The position numbers were made by a program, and so were the translations under genes. Below the pieces are notes generated by a model, which saw only the letters and a program-made list of their open reading frames with translations, did not search any database and was not told the DNA's origin. This document shows positions 34,001 to 44,293 of a DNA stretch of 64,000 nt, in pieces. Numbering within the stretch: position 1 is the first letter of the stretch; every line of letters starts with the position of its first letter. The DNA is from Ophthalmolycus amberensis (taxonomy: Eukaryota; Chordata; Actinopteri; Perciformes; Zoarcidae), in NCBI GenBank assembly GCA_024529925.1, contig JAFEUB010001478.1, forward strand, positions 225,001 through 289,000, written 5' to 3'.

Positions 34001-34705
34001 TGTCACAGCGTAGACATCGCTGTCTCCAGATAAAGAGAGAAAAGGTTTGACAGACGATAAGACGCGACTAAACTCTGGGTTTAGTTACTCTTTAAAGAAC
34101 AGCCCCCCCCCCCCCCCCCCCCCCCCATGTGGCTTTAGTTCTCATGAACATGTCTGAATATCGTCACCTGTAACACTTGACTCGTGCTGTTTTTGTGAGG
34201 TTCTATTTTCTATGTTTAACACTGTTACTTTGTTCTCTACGTGTCTTTGTTTTTGTAAAAAATCTTATTTATTTCACTATTTTTGTAGACAAAAAAAACC
34301 TATTTGATTTTGATTGTATTTTTCTATTTAAATAGGACAATTATACAATTTACCCCGCCCCCCCCCCTTCCCCCCTCTTTGCTAATTATGTCCAGAAGTT
34401 CTGTTCAAGGACAAAGAATCACGACATTAGTAACAACAACATCAACGTTTTTGATATATACAGTTGACTCTTGTTTTGATACTCATTTTCATTTGAAGGA
34501 AGGAAACATGAAGGTTTTATCATTTTCTTGGAAGACACTTGAGATTCTCCCCTGTTGCATCGAGGCCCCGGCTGCCTGTCCTCGTAGATGCTCTGAAACT
34601 TGAAAATAACACATTTTGAAAGGCTGACTAACCTCGAATCTGTGTTGTGATGTGCAATACTGTTTCTAATGTTTGTATAAAAAGTAAGAACTACAGTGTA
34701 AACCT

Positions 34706-34787
34706 TTTTAATGCAGATTTATTTTTTTCATTGCATATTTTGCAGATTTCTGATCCAGTGTCATTTTTTACTGTCAGAAAAAATAAA
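34706..34787 (+). terminator. cpeb2: Proximal poly(A) signal of cpeb2 with CPE-like element
   Basis: AATAAA is at 34,782-34,787. TTTTAAT at 34,706-34,712 lies about 70 nt upstream and matches a cytoplasmic polyadenylation element (UUUUAAU). Confidence 0.5.
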
Positions 34788-35236
34788 ACCCCGTTTTTTC
34801 ATTGCAACTATTTTTAAATCCAGATATCTTTGTACTGATGTAAATGATTGTAGTTATTTTGGATAGTGTTTTGCTAACAAAAGGAGAGACTTTTTCATGC
34901 ATATTTCTATTTTCATTTCATCTTGTTTTATCCCATCTTGTTTTATTGTAGCAGAGTTCTTGGAATCATTTTTTTCATATTTAAATGTCATTGGTATCAT
35001 TTTGTATTTTTATGTGGAAATTCACTATATATATAAAAAAAAACAAGATGCTAATTGCTCAGATATTATTTTGAGTTTTAATTATTTTTAAAGCTGAATA
35101 TTTGTAATTCTATTGTCAAAGTGACTAATTTCTAAATCAAAGTTTGTGTATAGATTCACAAAAGTGGTTTATGAGGTGTTTGGATTGTAATTATTACTGA
35201 ATGGTTCTTTGATATGCAAAATGAATATCATGTTTA

Positions 35237-35312
35237 TTTTAATTTTTGTTGGTTTTGTATTTAAATGGGGTGTTGATTACAACCTTTGTTTTTCTTTCAC
35301 TTCCTGAATAAA
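35237..35312 (+). terminator. cpeb2: Distal poly(A) signal of cpeb2 with CPE-like element
   Basis: AATAAA is at 35,307-35,312 and TTTTAAT at 35,237-35,243, again about 64 nt upstream. A (CTG)9-like tract follows at about 35,340-35,367, where cleavage and downstream elements would lie. Confidence 0.55.
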
Positions 35313-35529
35313 GACCCATTCTGTTTGGACACAACATGGCTGCTGCTGCTGCTGCTGCTGCTGCTGCATGAGTGTAGACGGAAACAGGAGACCGTGATAA
35401 TGTCGTTTTACATCACAGAGAGGTTGTTATGATAATCTACCAAACAAAAGATAAATATTTCATATTTTTCCATAAGGTTCCTCAAACTGACAGAAAGATG
35501 TGGTTCGATGTATTTCAGCATGTCATAAT

Positions 35530-36275
35530 CAGTGGTGGAATGTAACTTCAGTACAGTTTTAGGATTTCTTACGCTCTATATTTGGAATAGAAGTACTTTT
35601 TATTGCACTACATTTACCTGACAGCTGTAATTACCAATTACTTTTACCATTTGACATGAAATGCTGTGTGTTGTTAAAGATGATTTGTGAATGTCTGTTA
35701 TAACTTATAGACATCTGGAATCAGCAGTTGCACCAAAGACACATTTCCTCCCTTTGCTTTGAAGTAACTGTTTAATTATTTAACAAAACATCAAAACATC
35801 ATTTGAATGTGTGAAGCAGAACTGAATCCTGTGCTGGTCTAAACAGCTGCCTGTATATAAAGTAGTTTAAACCAGCTACAACAGTAAATGTGCATTCATG
35901 CATCAGTATTAATGTCATATATCATCTTGTATATCTCACAAGGAGCATTTCCTGCAGAATGAGTACTTTTACTTTTGATACTTTCAGAGTATTCTGCTGA
36001 TGATTCTTCTTTACGTTTCCTTAAACACACTAAAGGTGAATAGGGTGAAAAAAATATCTATATTTGTCGTAATGTAAGGAATCAAATGTGGAAGTTTCAT
36101 AGTGATTTATTTTAAGGTGAGAAATCTACGGACGCAAACTGACCCAGTAATAAAACACCAGAATACTTTCAGTCAGCTTTTAGATGAAGGACTCTTACTT
36201 GTACTGGAGTACTTTTACACTTTGGTATTACTACTTTTACTTAAGTAAAGGCTCTAAATACTTCTTCCTTTACTG
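35530..36275. mobile_element. Probable hAT-like non-autonomous element in the cpeb2-c1qtnf7 interval
   Basis: It starts CAGTGGTGGAATGTAACTTC and ends CTTCTTCCTTTACTG, with repeated AAGTACTTTTA / ACTTTTACTTAAGTAAAG motifs near both ends. This end structure (CAGTGGTGGAA ... TTCTTCCACCACTG) is a common teleost element, here with a diverged right terminus. I could not confirm a target duplication. Confidence 0.5.
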
Positions 36276-36798
36276 GCAGGAACTTGATATGATAATCAAG
36301 AAAAACACAGCTAATATAATCATATTGTTTTATGTAACAATATTTGATAATAATCATTGAAAATTAAAGGAATGTCAGCACACTTCCAGCACACTTCCTG
36401 TCATCAGTTCTGGCCTCATGTAGAGCACAAAGTCAGAAACTGAGGTCAATGAGGCACAAATGACTTCTCCCATTCATTAAATCTGACTTTTCATAGAACA
36501 GCAGCCTTATTCTACCGAGTCCAAGTGTCTCATGTGTGAGGAATCCTCACCCATGACATAATGGAGCTGATTCTGTTTGCGCACGCAGACTCTGGATGCT
36601 GGCTGTTTGCTTTAGGGAGGAGAAGGGAGTGGATCAGAGGAGGAGGAAGAGGAGGGAGAGGAAGAGGAGGGAGGGTTGGATGGAGCGAGTGCAGACTGCT
36701 GCTGCTGCTGCAAAACACTGTCAGCAGCGAAAAAGGCAGCTGCGCTCATGCACGCACACATCTGAAAGCACGGCAGGAAATAAAGAGAGACGGACAAC

Positions 36799-36849
36799 AT
36801 GTTAACCGAGGGGTCGAATCTCACAGGAGACCGGGATCTGAGCAGATAG
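36799..36849 (+). other. c1qtnf7: Possible uORF in c1qtnf7 5' leader
   Basis: An ATG at 36,799 opens a 16-codon frame ending TAG at 36,847-36,849, 24 nt before the c1qtnf7 start. It counts as a uORF only if the first exon extends this far upstream, which is likely but not shown by sequence. Confidence 0.35.
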
Positions 36850-36872
36850 GACGCAGGACACAGCTTTTGGAG

Positions 36873-36894
36873 ATGAAAAGCTGCCAAATGTGGG
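36873..36894 (+). CDS. c1qtnf7: c1qtnf7 coding exon 1 (start codon)
   Basis: The ATG at 36,873 gives MKSCQMW before the donor GGG|GTAAGA, phase 1. Joined to exon 2 it reads MKSCQMWDVKLWSLMVLVCL, CHCVFG, a plausible signal peptide. Only 22 nt are coding, so the exon is invisible in an open-frame scan. The choice rests on phase match, a strong donor and the hydrophobic continuation. The in-frame ATG at 36,888 is an alternative start. Confidence 0.7.
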
Positions 36895-38083
36895 GTAAGA
36901 ACACTGTTACATACTTCATGCAGGGTCTGAAACCACATGATGAAACAGGCTTCTGCAGGATTCACAGCCAATACCTTGAATAACTTTGCACATGTCTGTG
37001 CGTGTCAGCGTGATTACATTTACTGAAATAAGGAAAAGAAGTCCGATGTCTGATTTGTTCTTCTCAAACGTTTTCTAACACGATGACCTGGTTTTATAAA
37101 CCACCTGCTGACCCGAGGAACCACTAAACTTGTGCCTGAGTTCAATTACAAAGCAGCCAGAGGCCCCGGCGGAGGCTGCCATTGTTTAAAGTGGACGCAG
37201 ACGTTCTCAGAGAAGCCAAAACACAATCTCGTCATTTCATCTGTAAGAAGCTGACCGGCTCCACCTGTTCACGGGGAAAAGTCCTGATGAAGGACAAACT
37301 AAAACAAAGCTTTACTTTAGAATGAAGGTTGACTCATTTCCCTTTTAAAGGTGTAGCTTAAGATTCAGCACTACAGGTGCAAATTGTAACTAATATGCAA
37401 AAGAAGGCATTATCTTATTAAATATGTGCTCATTTTCATACATTTCCAGAACATAAATGTAAACATTGGATTCATGTTGTTGACATACAGTAGTGGAGTC
37501 AAAGGTTTTGACAGAGGGAGTTGTGGATATGTCTTTGTATCGCTCCATGAATCAGAGAGAATACTGTCCATGTTCTCATGTTTTTATCAATACATTGTTG
37601 TAATTGTTGACTATGAATGATATCTGAAAAATTAACTCATAGATATCACCATGAAACTCCACCAGTTCATTGCTGACATTAAGACAGTTATTTTCAGTCA
37701 GTACGTTTTCTGCAATGTGATGTTTAAATATGCAAATGAGGCATTATGTAAAGTTACTTTTGGTGAATTTAGGAGAAATCTACAGACGCAAACAGACAAA
37801 GTATAAAATAAATGTTTTATTTCCTCTCGTCTGAAAGAAGACGAGTTATGGAGGAAAAATAGACCAAAATCTCAAATAATCAGTGCATGAAAAACAATGT
37901 TGCATGTAAATCCACGTCAGAGCATTTTTCTCACATGCATCCGTGTCCTCGTCGTGTTTACATGTTTGTAAAGCGCCGACTCTTTCTTTAATAATAGCTG
38001 TTTCACCAACGCTGGCCTCATCGCTGCAGAGCAGAACTGCCGGGCGGGGTTTCTCCCTCACAGGACCTCACACCGGCTCTACA

Positions 38084-38127
<44 letters not shown>

Positions 38128-41100
38128 CCACAGCAGCTGTGTCCTTCCTGTTTATCTCCTCGTGTTTACTGTCCCGTCAGCACGCACGTCATTTGTCTGA
38201 TGGTGTGCCAGTGTGTGTTTAAAAGAAAAGACTTATTAAGATTTATTTTTAAATCCAGATAAAGATGATTACACGTTCTGACAGAGAGCCAGAGAGCAGA
38301 TGTGAAGCTCACATTCTCACACCCATGTGTGCAGAGAGCAAACCGGTGTATTAATGGAGTCCATAAATCTTCTATTGTCTTTTGCATTTGGCCCAAAACC
38401 CCCGAAGAAAAACATCTTGATCACCTTCCATAGATTATATGATGAAATGTTTGATGTCCAACATCTGTCAGTTTCTCTCCCTGAAACATAAACGTATAAT
38501 AATCAAGTCGTTGCTTCATGATTAGATTCCCCTGACAGGAATTTAGCTGGATGTTATGTCATAATGCTGGAATGTTTTTGGGACTTGGAACAGAGACAAA
38601 GGTTTGGCTTGAGGTCAGATGTAATGAGAGGCGGAACAGCAGCCTGTGAGACAGAGCCACATCTGGCCTCATGCTGCTCGCCATCACAAATTAGATCCAC
38701 CGCTATGCTTTTGTTCTGTCTGCGTCCATGACAACACCACTGGGAATGTTTTACAGCATCATGAAAACTGATAACAGGTTGTGGTCAGAACCTTGTTGAA
38801 GAGTCTGGATAAAGTGGATAACGTTCTGTGAACACTGATTGTTTGTGTTTTCCAGATGTGAAGCTGTGGTCGTTGATGGTGCTGGTGTGTCTCTGCCACT
38901 GTGTCTTCGGACAGCTGTTTGACACCAGAGTCAAAGGAGCGCCACGTCTGATCTGCAGCGTCCCCGGGTCACCGGGCCCCGCCGGCAGACCCGGTCCCGG
39001 TGGGCCCCCGGGAGCGGATGGGAATGTGGGTATCCCGGGAAGAGATGGCAGAGATGGCAGGAAGGGTGAAAGGGGAGAGAAGGGAGACGCAGGTATTTTA
39101 TGAAACATAAACAGATCCGGCATCAGTTTATGTGCGATAGATAAACACGATAAAGATCTGAGCAAGAGAACAGAAAACACGTTTCCTTTACTTGACAGCT
39201 GGGATGATGAAGTGATGAGTTACATCGAAAAACTTGTTGCCATTAATAGCGTGGTTATGAAAAGAAGTGTCAGACAAAGTGTGAAGGAATGGAACACACT
39301 GCAGACACATGTGAATAGGGCAACAACATGAACTCACAGATATCAGCATGAAACTTCACCACTTCATTACACACATTAAGATGAGTATTTATTGTGTTAC
39401 AAGTTTACTGAAATGTTAAGTTTAAATATGCAAATGAGGCATTATGTAATGGTGAATTTAGTAGAAATCTACAGACACAAACAGACAAAGTAGTAAAATA
39501 AATGTTTTATTTCCTCTCGTCTGAAAGAAGACGAGTTGTGGAAGTAAAATAGACCAAAATCTCACTTTTTTCCCGGAGCTTTCCACCATACGCGTTACAA
39601 TAACAGTCCATCCTGGTTGTTCACAGCTTGGTAAAGATTCATTTCCTTTAGAATTATTCAGGAGGTAAAACTACCATAAAAAATATAAAATATTTGGAAA
39701 GCTTATCATCTGAACCGCAATAAATCTGTTGGTGGTGATAAGTAAACGTCAGGCACTTGTGTTTTCCATTATGTGTGGAAACAGGAATGTAAACACATAC
39801 CTCCACCTCAACATGACGCCACACAGAACTCGCTTGTGTTCTGCAAACATATCGTGATTCACAGCGTTCCCTGTAGCTCCAGGGTATTCATTAACGAAAT
39901 ATTACATCGTTTAAATGTGCTGTTCAAATGTCAAGGTGGCGCTAATCCAAGAGTGACTTAATACATCATGTTGGATGTGTTTCCTTTGACTGATTCAACG
40001 TGTGCAGAACAGATGCTGATTCAAACGGCAGATAATTGATGCATTCTATAGATACGTTGAAGCCCCGCCCCTCTTTTTTGGGGGGAAAACACGGTGAGAG
40101 ACAAATAATTGTTTTATCCCGTTTGAATTGTGCCATGAACTACACATATGATGTTTGTCGTTTTAAAAGATAATGTTGCACGTCAAGAAAGTCGCATTAT
40201 GTCATAAAACAAAACAAAAACAGGATAAGAAAATACGTGAAAGACGACGCACTCAAAAGTAGCTTCAGTGACGTCTCTCTGGGGTCTCACTGTTCTTTCT
40301 CTTATCTTATCTGTGGATAAAACACATCAGGGAAGATAACGTTATATTTGTGAGGAACATCGCTAACTTACCTAGCTAGCTAGCTAGCTAAGGTAACATC
40401 GCGTAATTATGAATCCCACTGCTCTTCTTGGCAAGACCTTTCTGCGTAGCTGGTTTAGACGGAGACTAGCGGTTAAGGTCAGACATAGACCTCCAGTCGT
40501 TGGCTCAGTATAGCTCATTGGTCGGGGCGTTTAGGATCTGAAACCAATCGGGTTACCGGTACCTCGGCGAGCGGTGGACGCCTGGCCAATCCCAGCGCTT
40601 GAATGCTGCACAGGGCGGGTCTTGCCAAGAAGAGCAGTGGGACTCATGAAAACGTGGTAACGGCCGTGTTGGTTTCACACAAACTGAAGCTTTCTTTGAC
40701 GTGCAAACATGTTCTTTTAAATTTACAAACGTGTGTAATTCATGGCCCAATTCAAACGGGATCATTAAAATAATTATCTCCTGCCGTTGACTCCCACAGA
40801 TATATTTTCCAGAAGGACTTCTCTCGATCAGTAACTGCAGAAATGATGACCCCAACATTATTATTTGTTTCCTGTTTCAGGGTTGAAGGGCAGAGTTGGC
40901 CCAACGGGAAAGATCGGGGGCCGAGGTGATCGTGGCCCCGCTGGGAAACGAGGCCCCGCAGGAGAGCACGGAGTTTTGGGCCCTCCCGGATCTCCCGGCG
41001 CCGACGGAGAGAAAGGGAACCAGGGCCAAAGAGGGTCACGTGGAACCGCAGGAACCTGCAGGTGTGGCAGCCTGCTGCCTAAATCTGCCTTCTCCGTGGG

Positions 41101-41509
41101 AATCACCAGCAGCTACCCTGCAGAGAAAACCCCCATCAAGTTCAACAAGGTCCTGTTTGACGAGGGCGGACACTACAACCCGCAGACGGGCAAGTTCATC
41201 TGTGCGTACCCGGGGATTTATTATTTCTCCTATGACATCACGCTGGCCAACAAGCACCTGGCCATCGCTCTGGTGCACAACGGGAAGTATCGCATCAAAA
41301 CCTTCGACGCCAACACGGGGAACCACGACGTGGCGTCTGGGGCCACCGTGATGGCCCTGAACCCAGAGGACGAGGTCTGGCTGGAGATCTTCTTCCACGA
41401 CCAGAATGGATTATTTGCAGACCCGGGCTGGGCTGACAGCTTGTTCTCTGGCTTCCTGCTCTATGCAGACACAAACTACTTCGACACACTGGCAGAGGAC
41501 TATTCATGA
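36873..41509 (+). CDS. c1qtnf7: c1qtnf7: complement C1q tumour necrosis factor-related protein 7 (3 coding exons, 295 aa)
   Basis: CTRP7 is a secreted, probably trimeric adipokine-like protein. Exons: 36873-36894, 38856-39092, 40881-41509; total 888 nt, in frame. Order: hydrophobic signal peptide (about residues 1-28), a short linker with one Cys, a Gly-X-Y collagen domain of about 100 residues, then a C1q globular domain of about 135 residues starting at CRCGS. Diagnostic matches to human C1QTNF7 are SAFSVGIT, TGKFICA-PGIYYFSYDITL, ANKHLAI, RIKTFDANTGNHDVASG and DPGWADSLFSGFLLY. The human protein is 289 aa. It sits between cpeb2 and cc2d2a, as in mammals. Confidence 0.95.
36895..38855. other. 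c1qtnf7: c1qtnf7 intron 1
   Basis: The 2.0-kb intron holds a reversed copy of repeat R1 at about 37,625-37,870 and (TG)n at about 38,087-38,126. I see no gene in it. Confidence 0.7.
37625..37870 (-). repeat. Dispersed repeat family R1, copy 3 (reverse)
   Basis: The reverse-complement landmarks ATAGATATCACCATGAAACT, AAATATGCAAATGAGGCATT and TTTCCTCTCGTCTGAAAGAA match the family. A fourth copy with the same ends is in the next intron. Confidence 0.7.
38856..39092 (+). CDS. c1qtnf7: c1qtnf7 coding exon 2 (signal peptide end, collagen start)
   Basis: The 237-nt exon follows GTGTTTTCCAG and ends GACGCAG|GTATTT, phase 1. It encodes VKLWSLMVLVCLCHCVFGQL, a linker to LICSVPG, then Gly-X-Y repeats GSPGPAGRPGPGGPPGADGN and GIPGRDGRDGRKGERGEKGD. 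The block GRDGRDGRKGE-GEKG is identical to human C1QTNF7. Confidence 0.95.
39340..39570 (-). repeat. Dispersed repeat family R1, copy 4 (reverse)
   Basis: Reverse copy with ACAGATATCAGCATGAAACT, AAATATGCAAATGAGGCATT and TTTCCTCTCGTCTGAAAGAA, in c1qtnf7 intron 2. Confidence 0.7.
40103..40778. mobile_element. Foldback element with nested inverted repeats in c1qtnf7 intron 2
   Basis: The outer arms (about 40,103-40,191 and 40,690-40,778) are inverted copies sharing ATCCCGTTTGAATTG, TTTTAAA and TTGCACGTCA words. Inside them is a perfect 25-bp inverted pair at 40,414-40,438 and 40,618-40,642 (starts TCCCACTGCTCTTCTTGG). A partial relative of the outer arm occurs at about 17,385-17,590 in cpeb2 intron 3. 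No transposase is present. The right arm ends about 100 bp before exon 3. Confidence 0.7.
40881..41509 (+). CDS. c1qtnf7: c1qtnf7 coding exon 3 (collagen end and C1q domain)
   Basis: The 629-nt exon follows TCCTGTTTCAG and stops with TGA at 41,507-41,509. The collagen part runs from LKGRVGPTGKIGGRGDRGPA to GNQGQRGSRGTAGT. The C1q domain then starts CRCGSLLPKSAFSVGITSSY and carries FNKVLFDEGGHYNPQTGKFI, YPGIYYFSYDITLANKHLAI, RIKTFDANTGNHDVASGATV and EDEVWLEIFFHDQNGLFADP. It ends DTLAEDYS. The aromatic C1q core residues are intact. Confidence 0.97.
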
Positions 41510-41730
41510 AACACAAACTGCTCATCACTCTTTTGTTTTTTATTACACGTGGTCAAACTATATTTTTATACAGATGTGTGTACTGCTAGTTATGTTGTTA
41601 CTATCGAGACCTATCTACTGATGTGAGATTATATTATATAATGAAGCTTGAATACGTTTCTGATGTATTTGTTGTGGCTGGGAGTTGGATCAATAATAAC
41701 TTAAATAAACGTTGTTGACTGCTAGAGCTT
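41510..41730 (+). other. c1qtnf7: c1qtnf7 3'UTR with poly(A) signal
   Basis: A short AT-rich 3'UTR follows the stop codon. AATAAA at 41,704-41,709 is the only good poly(A) signal nearby, so the transcript probably ends near 41.73 kb. Confidence 0.55.
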
Positions 41731-43350
41731 GTTCTCCTTTACAAAGAGGCTAAACAAAATCATGTGTGAGATAAAGATATTCCAAATTATAATACGAAAA
41801 GTCAAAACATACGGTTTTATTGGAAATAGTGCTAAAAACAACAGAATATGGGTTCGGCATTGTGCATATGTGTTTTCTCGGACTCGATGACCCGTTACCG
41901 TTTTCTTAATAGTTTGATTGACAGCTCGTTGGACAAATGGAAATCCAGGACTGCTGAAAAGAGAGATATGGAGAACGGCAAAAAATATGCTAAGTATCCC
42001 AACGTTATAATATTTTATATTTAAGTTGCTTTAAATGACACGTTTAGACCTCAATCTAGAGATGAATGTTTTATCGAGCCAGCTGCATTTTTAACCGACT
42101 TTCTTCACACGTTAGCTATAAAGTGTGCTAAAGCTAGTTTACGATTTTTAAGGGACACATAATTTACATTGCTAAACAACCGATCCTCCGTTGTTGCTGT
42201 TTTTACTGTTGAGAAAGTGTTTTAAACAATTATATAAAGCCTTAACGCTGTCTTAAACCCACTTTCAAATTTGTGAAACCTTTATTCTTATTGTGAAAGT
42301 CAAAAAAAGAGAATTTCACTTCTTTTTTTTATTTCTATCTTTTTTTATTACATTTAAAAAAAATATCTAGACCACATTGAACCAAGTCCAGATCAAAAAC
42401 TAATACATAGACTGGTCAAAGATGGACTGGATTAACCCAGAAAATACTTTTAAAACATAACAGTATAAAGAAATTCCAAAAATAAAGATTTCATATTTTC
42501 TTTTTCACATCTAGACCACATTGAACGACGTCCAGATCAAAAAACACTACACCACATTAAAGAGTCGTTGGCTCTCTCTAGTTTAGGATAGTTCAGTCAT
42601 GGTATAGTAGCGGTTTTTGATCTGGACCCGGTCCGATGTGGTCTAGATCGGGAGTTCTCAACTTCTGATTGTTTAAAGAAATTCCATGGACCTCTTGACC
42701 GAATCAATTTGAAAAAAGACCATTTTGTTTACTTGAAGTACCAGTTGATGCTGATGAAACACCAGAATGTCATTTTAATTGAAATAGCATGTGTTCACAA
42801 TCATGCATAGAAACATATACATTGCTGATTAAAAATAAAAGATAACCAATTTCCTTTTAGGACATCAAAGTCCAGCTGAAAGGTGAAGATAGGAGGAAGA
42901 GCAAAAAAAAGACGTTGCAACTGTGGACCATAGCTACAGCAACCCAGACCCACCAATTAATTTAATTGGATGTTGGTAATTGAATTAAAGGTGCAGTGTG
43001 TGGGATTATGCGCCATCTAGCGGTGAGGTGGCAGATTACAACCAGTTTAAACTTCGATTTCAATTAAATGTACAGTGGAAAATGCAGTTTGTGCAGAAAT
43101 AAATGCTGCAGCTCCTCGAGATCAACAGAGGTTTTCTGTGTTTTGTTTCCCGACCCTGGAGACCAAAACAACGGTGCCCCCCCCATCACTCATCAGTTTG
43201 TATTTGTCCTTGCTTCTTTGACTACTGAGCTGTTGCAACACTTTAATTTCCCCGTTTTGGGATCAATAAAGTTATTGTCATATTTGTACCATGCTGTTTG
43301 TTAATAAAAAGTTTAAAATAATGAAAAAATGAAAGAAAAAAAGGTGGCGC
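41731..43350. other. Intergenic DNA between c1qtnf7 and cc2d2a
   Basis: AT-rich spacer. It contains a short motif around CTAGACCACATTGAAC at about 42,370 and 42,512 with an inverted relative at about 42,612-42,650, and fish transposon-tail fragments at about 42,985-43,060 (GCGCCATCTAGCGGTGAGGT) and 43,240-43,280 (CCCCGTTTTGGGATCAATAA). I see no gene in it. Confidence 0.6.
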
Positions 43351-43356
43351 TAGCAC

Positions 43357-43718
43357 CCAATCACAAGGATGCGAGGCCGTGTCGAAGCAGCGACTATTAG
43401 CCAATCACAGCATAGTAGGGCGGGACTTAAAGCGGATCGGGTGATTGAGGCTGGTTTTCAAGGTAGGTTGAGGGGTAGTTTATCTCGTTACTAGGCAGCG
43501 GTAACGGCTCTCGTTTACAAACGTTAAGTTCAGTATTGAGAGAGAAATATCGCTCAGAAAATGACAATGTTTTGGGGGGCACGAGCGCAGTGATGCCAAC
43601 ATCGTAGCAAGCTAGCTACGGTTTGTTTATAATACAGACTAACGTTAGCTTAAACTACAACAACAGTCCTGTGACTTTCTGCTTTGTCTTCATTGAAAAT
43701 AAAACTATCCTCGCGACC
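43357..43718 (+). promoter_or_regulatory. cc2d2a: cc2d2a promoter / 5'UTR region
   Basis: Two CCAAT boxes (43,357 and 43,401) and a GC box GGGCGGG (43,418-43,424) lie 300-360 bp upstream of the start codon, with no TATA box. GTTACT ... GGTAAC at 43,487-43,505 resembles the two half-sites of a ciliary RFX X-box but with a 7-nt spacer, longer than the usual 1-3. Confidence 0.45.
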
Positions 43719-44261
43719 ATGGCGTCCTCAAGGTAACGTAAACATGGTCAGCTGTGTGTTGTCTTTCTTGTATAGTTTATGGTTTGCTAAAACGTTAGCG
43801 TCACCGTCTCTGAGACGCTACTTTTAGCTATCAAAGCTAACGTTAGCGCTAACAGTTTTTAATAAAACTCTTTATTTCTGTTCTAGTGACATTCGAGAGA
43901 AACTGCGGAAGAAACGACGCGCACTGCAAGACACGTTGGGGGGAAACAAACACGAGGACGACAGTCAGGTACAGTTATGACAGGTGAACGTGATATATTG
44001 ATCTGTTTCTGTGGACTGACAGTAACCGTGTGAGTTCATCCAGAACCAGAGCTTTAACAAGACTCAACAAGACCTGGAGGAGTGTCTCACTTTATATACA
44101 CGCACACACACACACACGACAGAAACACACACACACACACACACACACAGACAGATAGAAGAGCTGTTAACGCTTTAGAAAATCTAATTATACTCGATAG
44201 GCTCTGGTTCCGTCCACCAAATTGAGTGAGAGGAAGCAGCGAGCTGCAATGAAGGTTGGTT

Positions 44262-44293
<32 letters not shown>

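Larger units (their letters stand above)
31035..35330 (+). other. cpeb2: cpeb2 3'UTR (long, AT-rich)
   Basis: From the stop codon to about 35.33 kb the sequence is AT-rich and gene-free, with many ATTTA and TTTTAT words, TA-repeat patches (31,168-31,195 and 31,780-31,812), a run of 24 C at 34,103-34,126, and two AATAAA signals (34,782 and 35,307). Short frames inside are not conserved. Mammalian CPEB2 also has a long regulated 3'UTR. The exact end is inferred from the second signal. Confidence 0.65.

Noticed and set aside
41036..41398. A minus-strand frame of 120 residues opposite the C1q exon
   Set aside because: It is a shadow of the c1qtnf7 coding strand with no family features.
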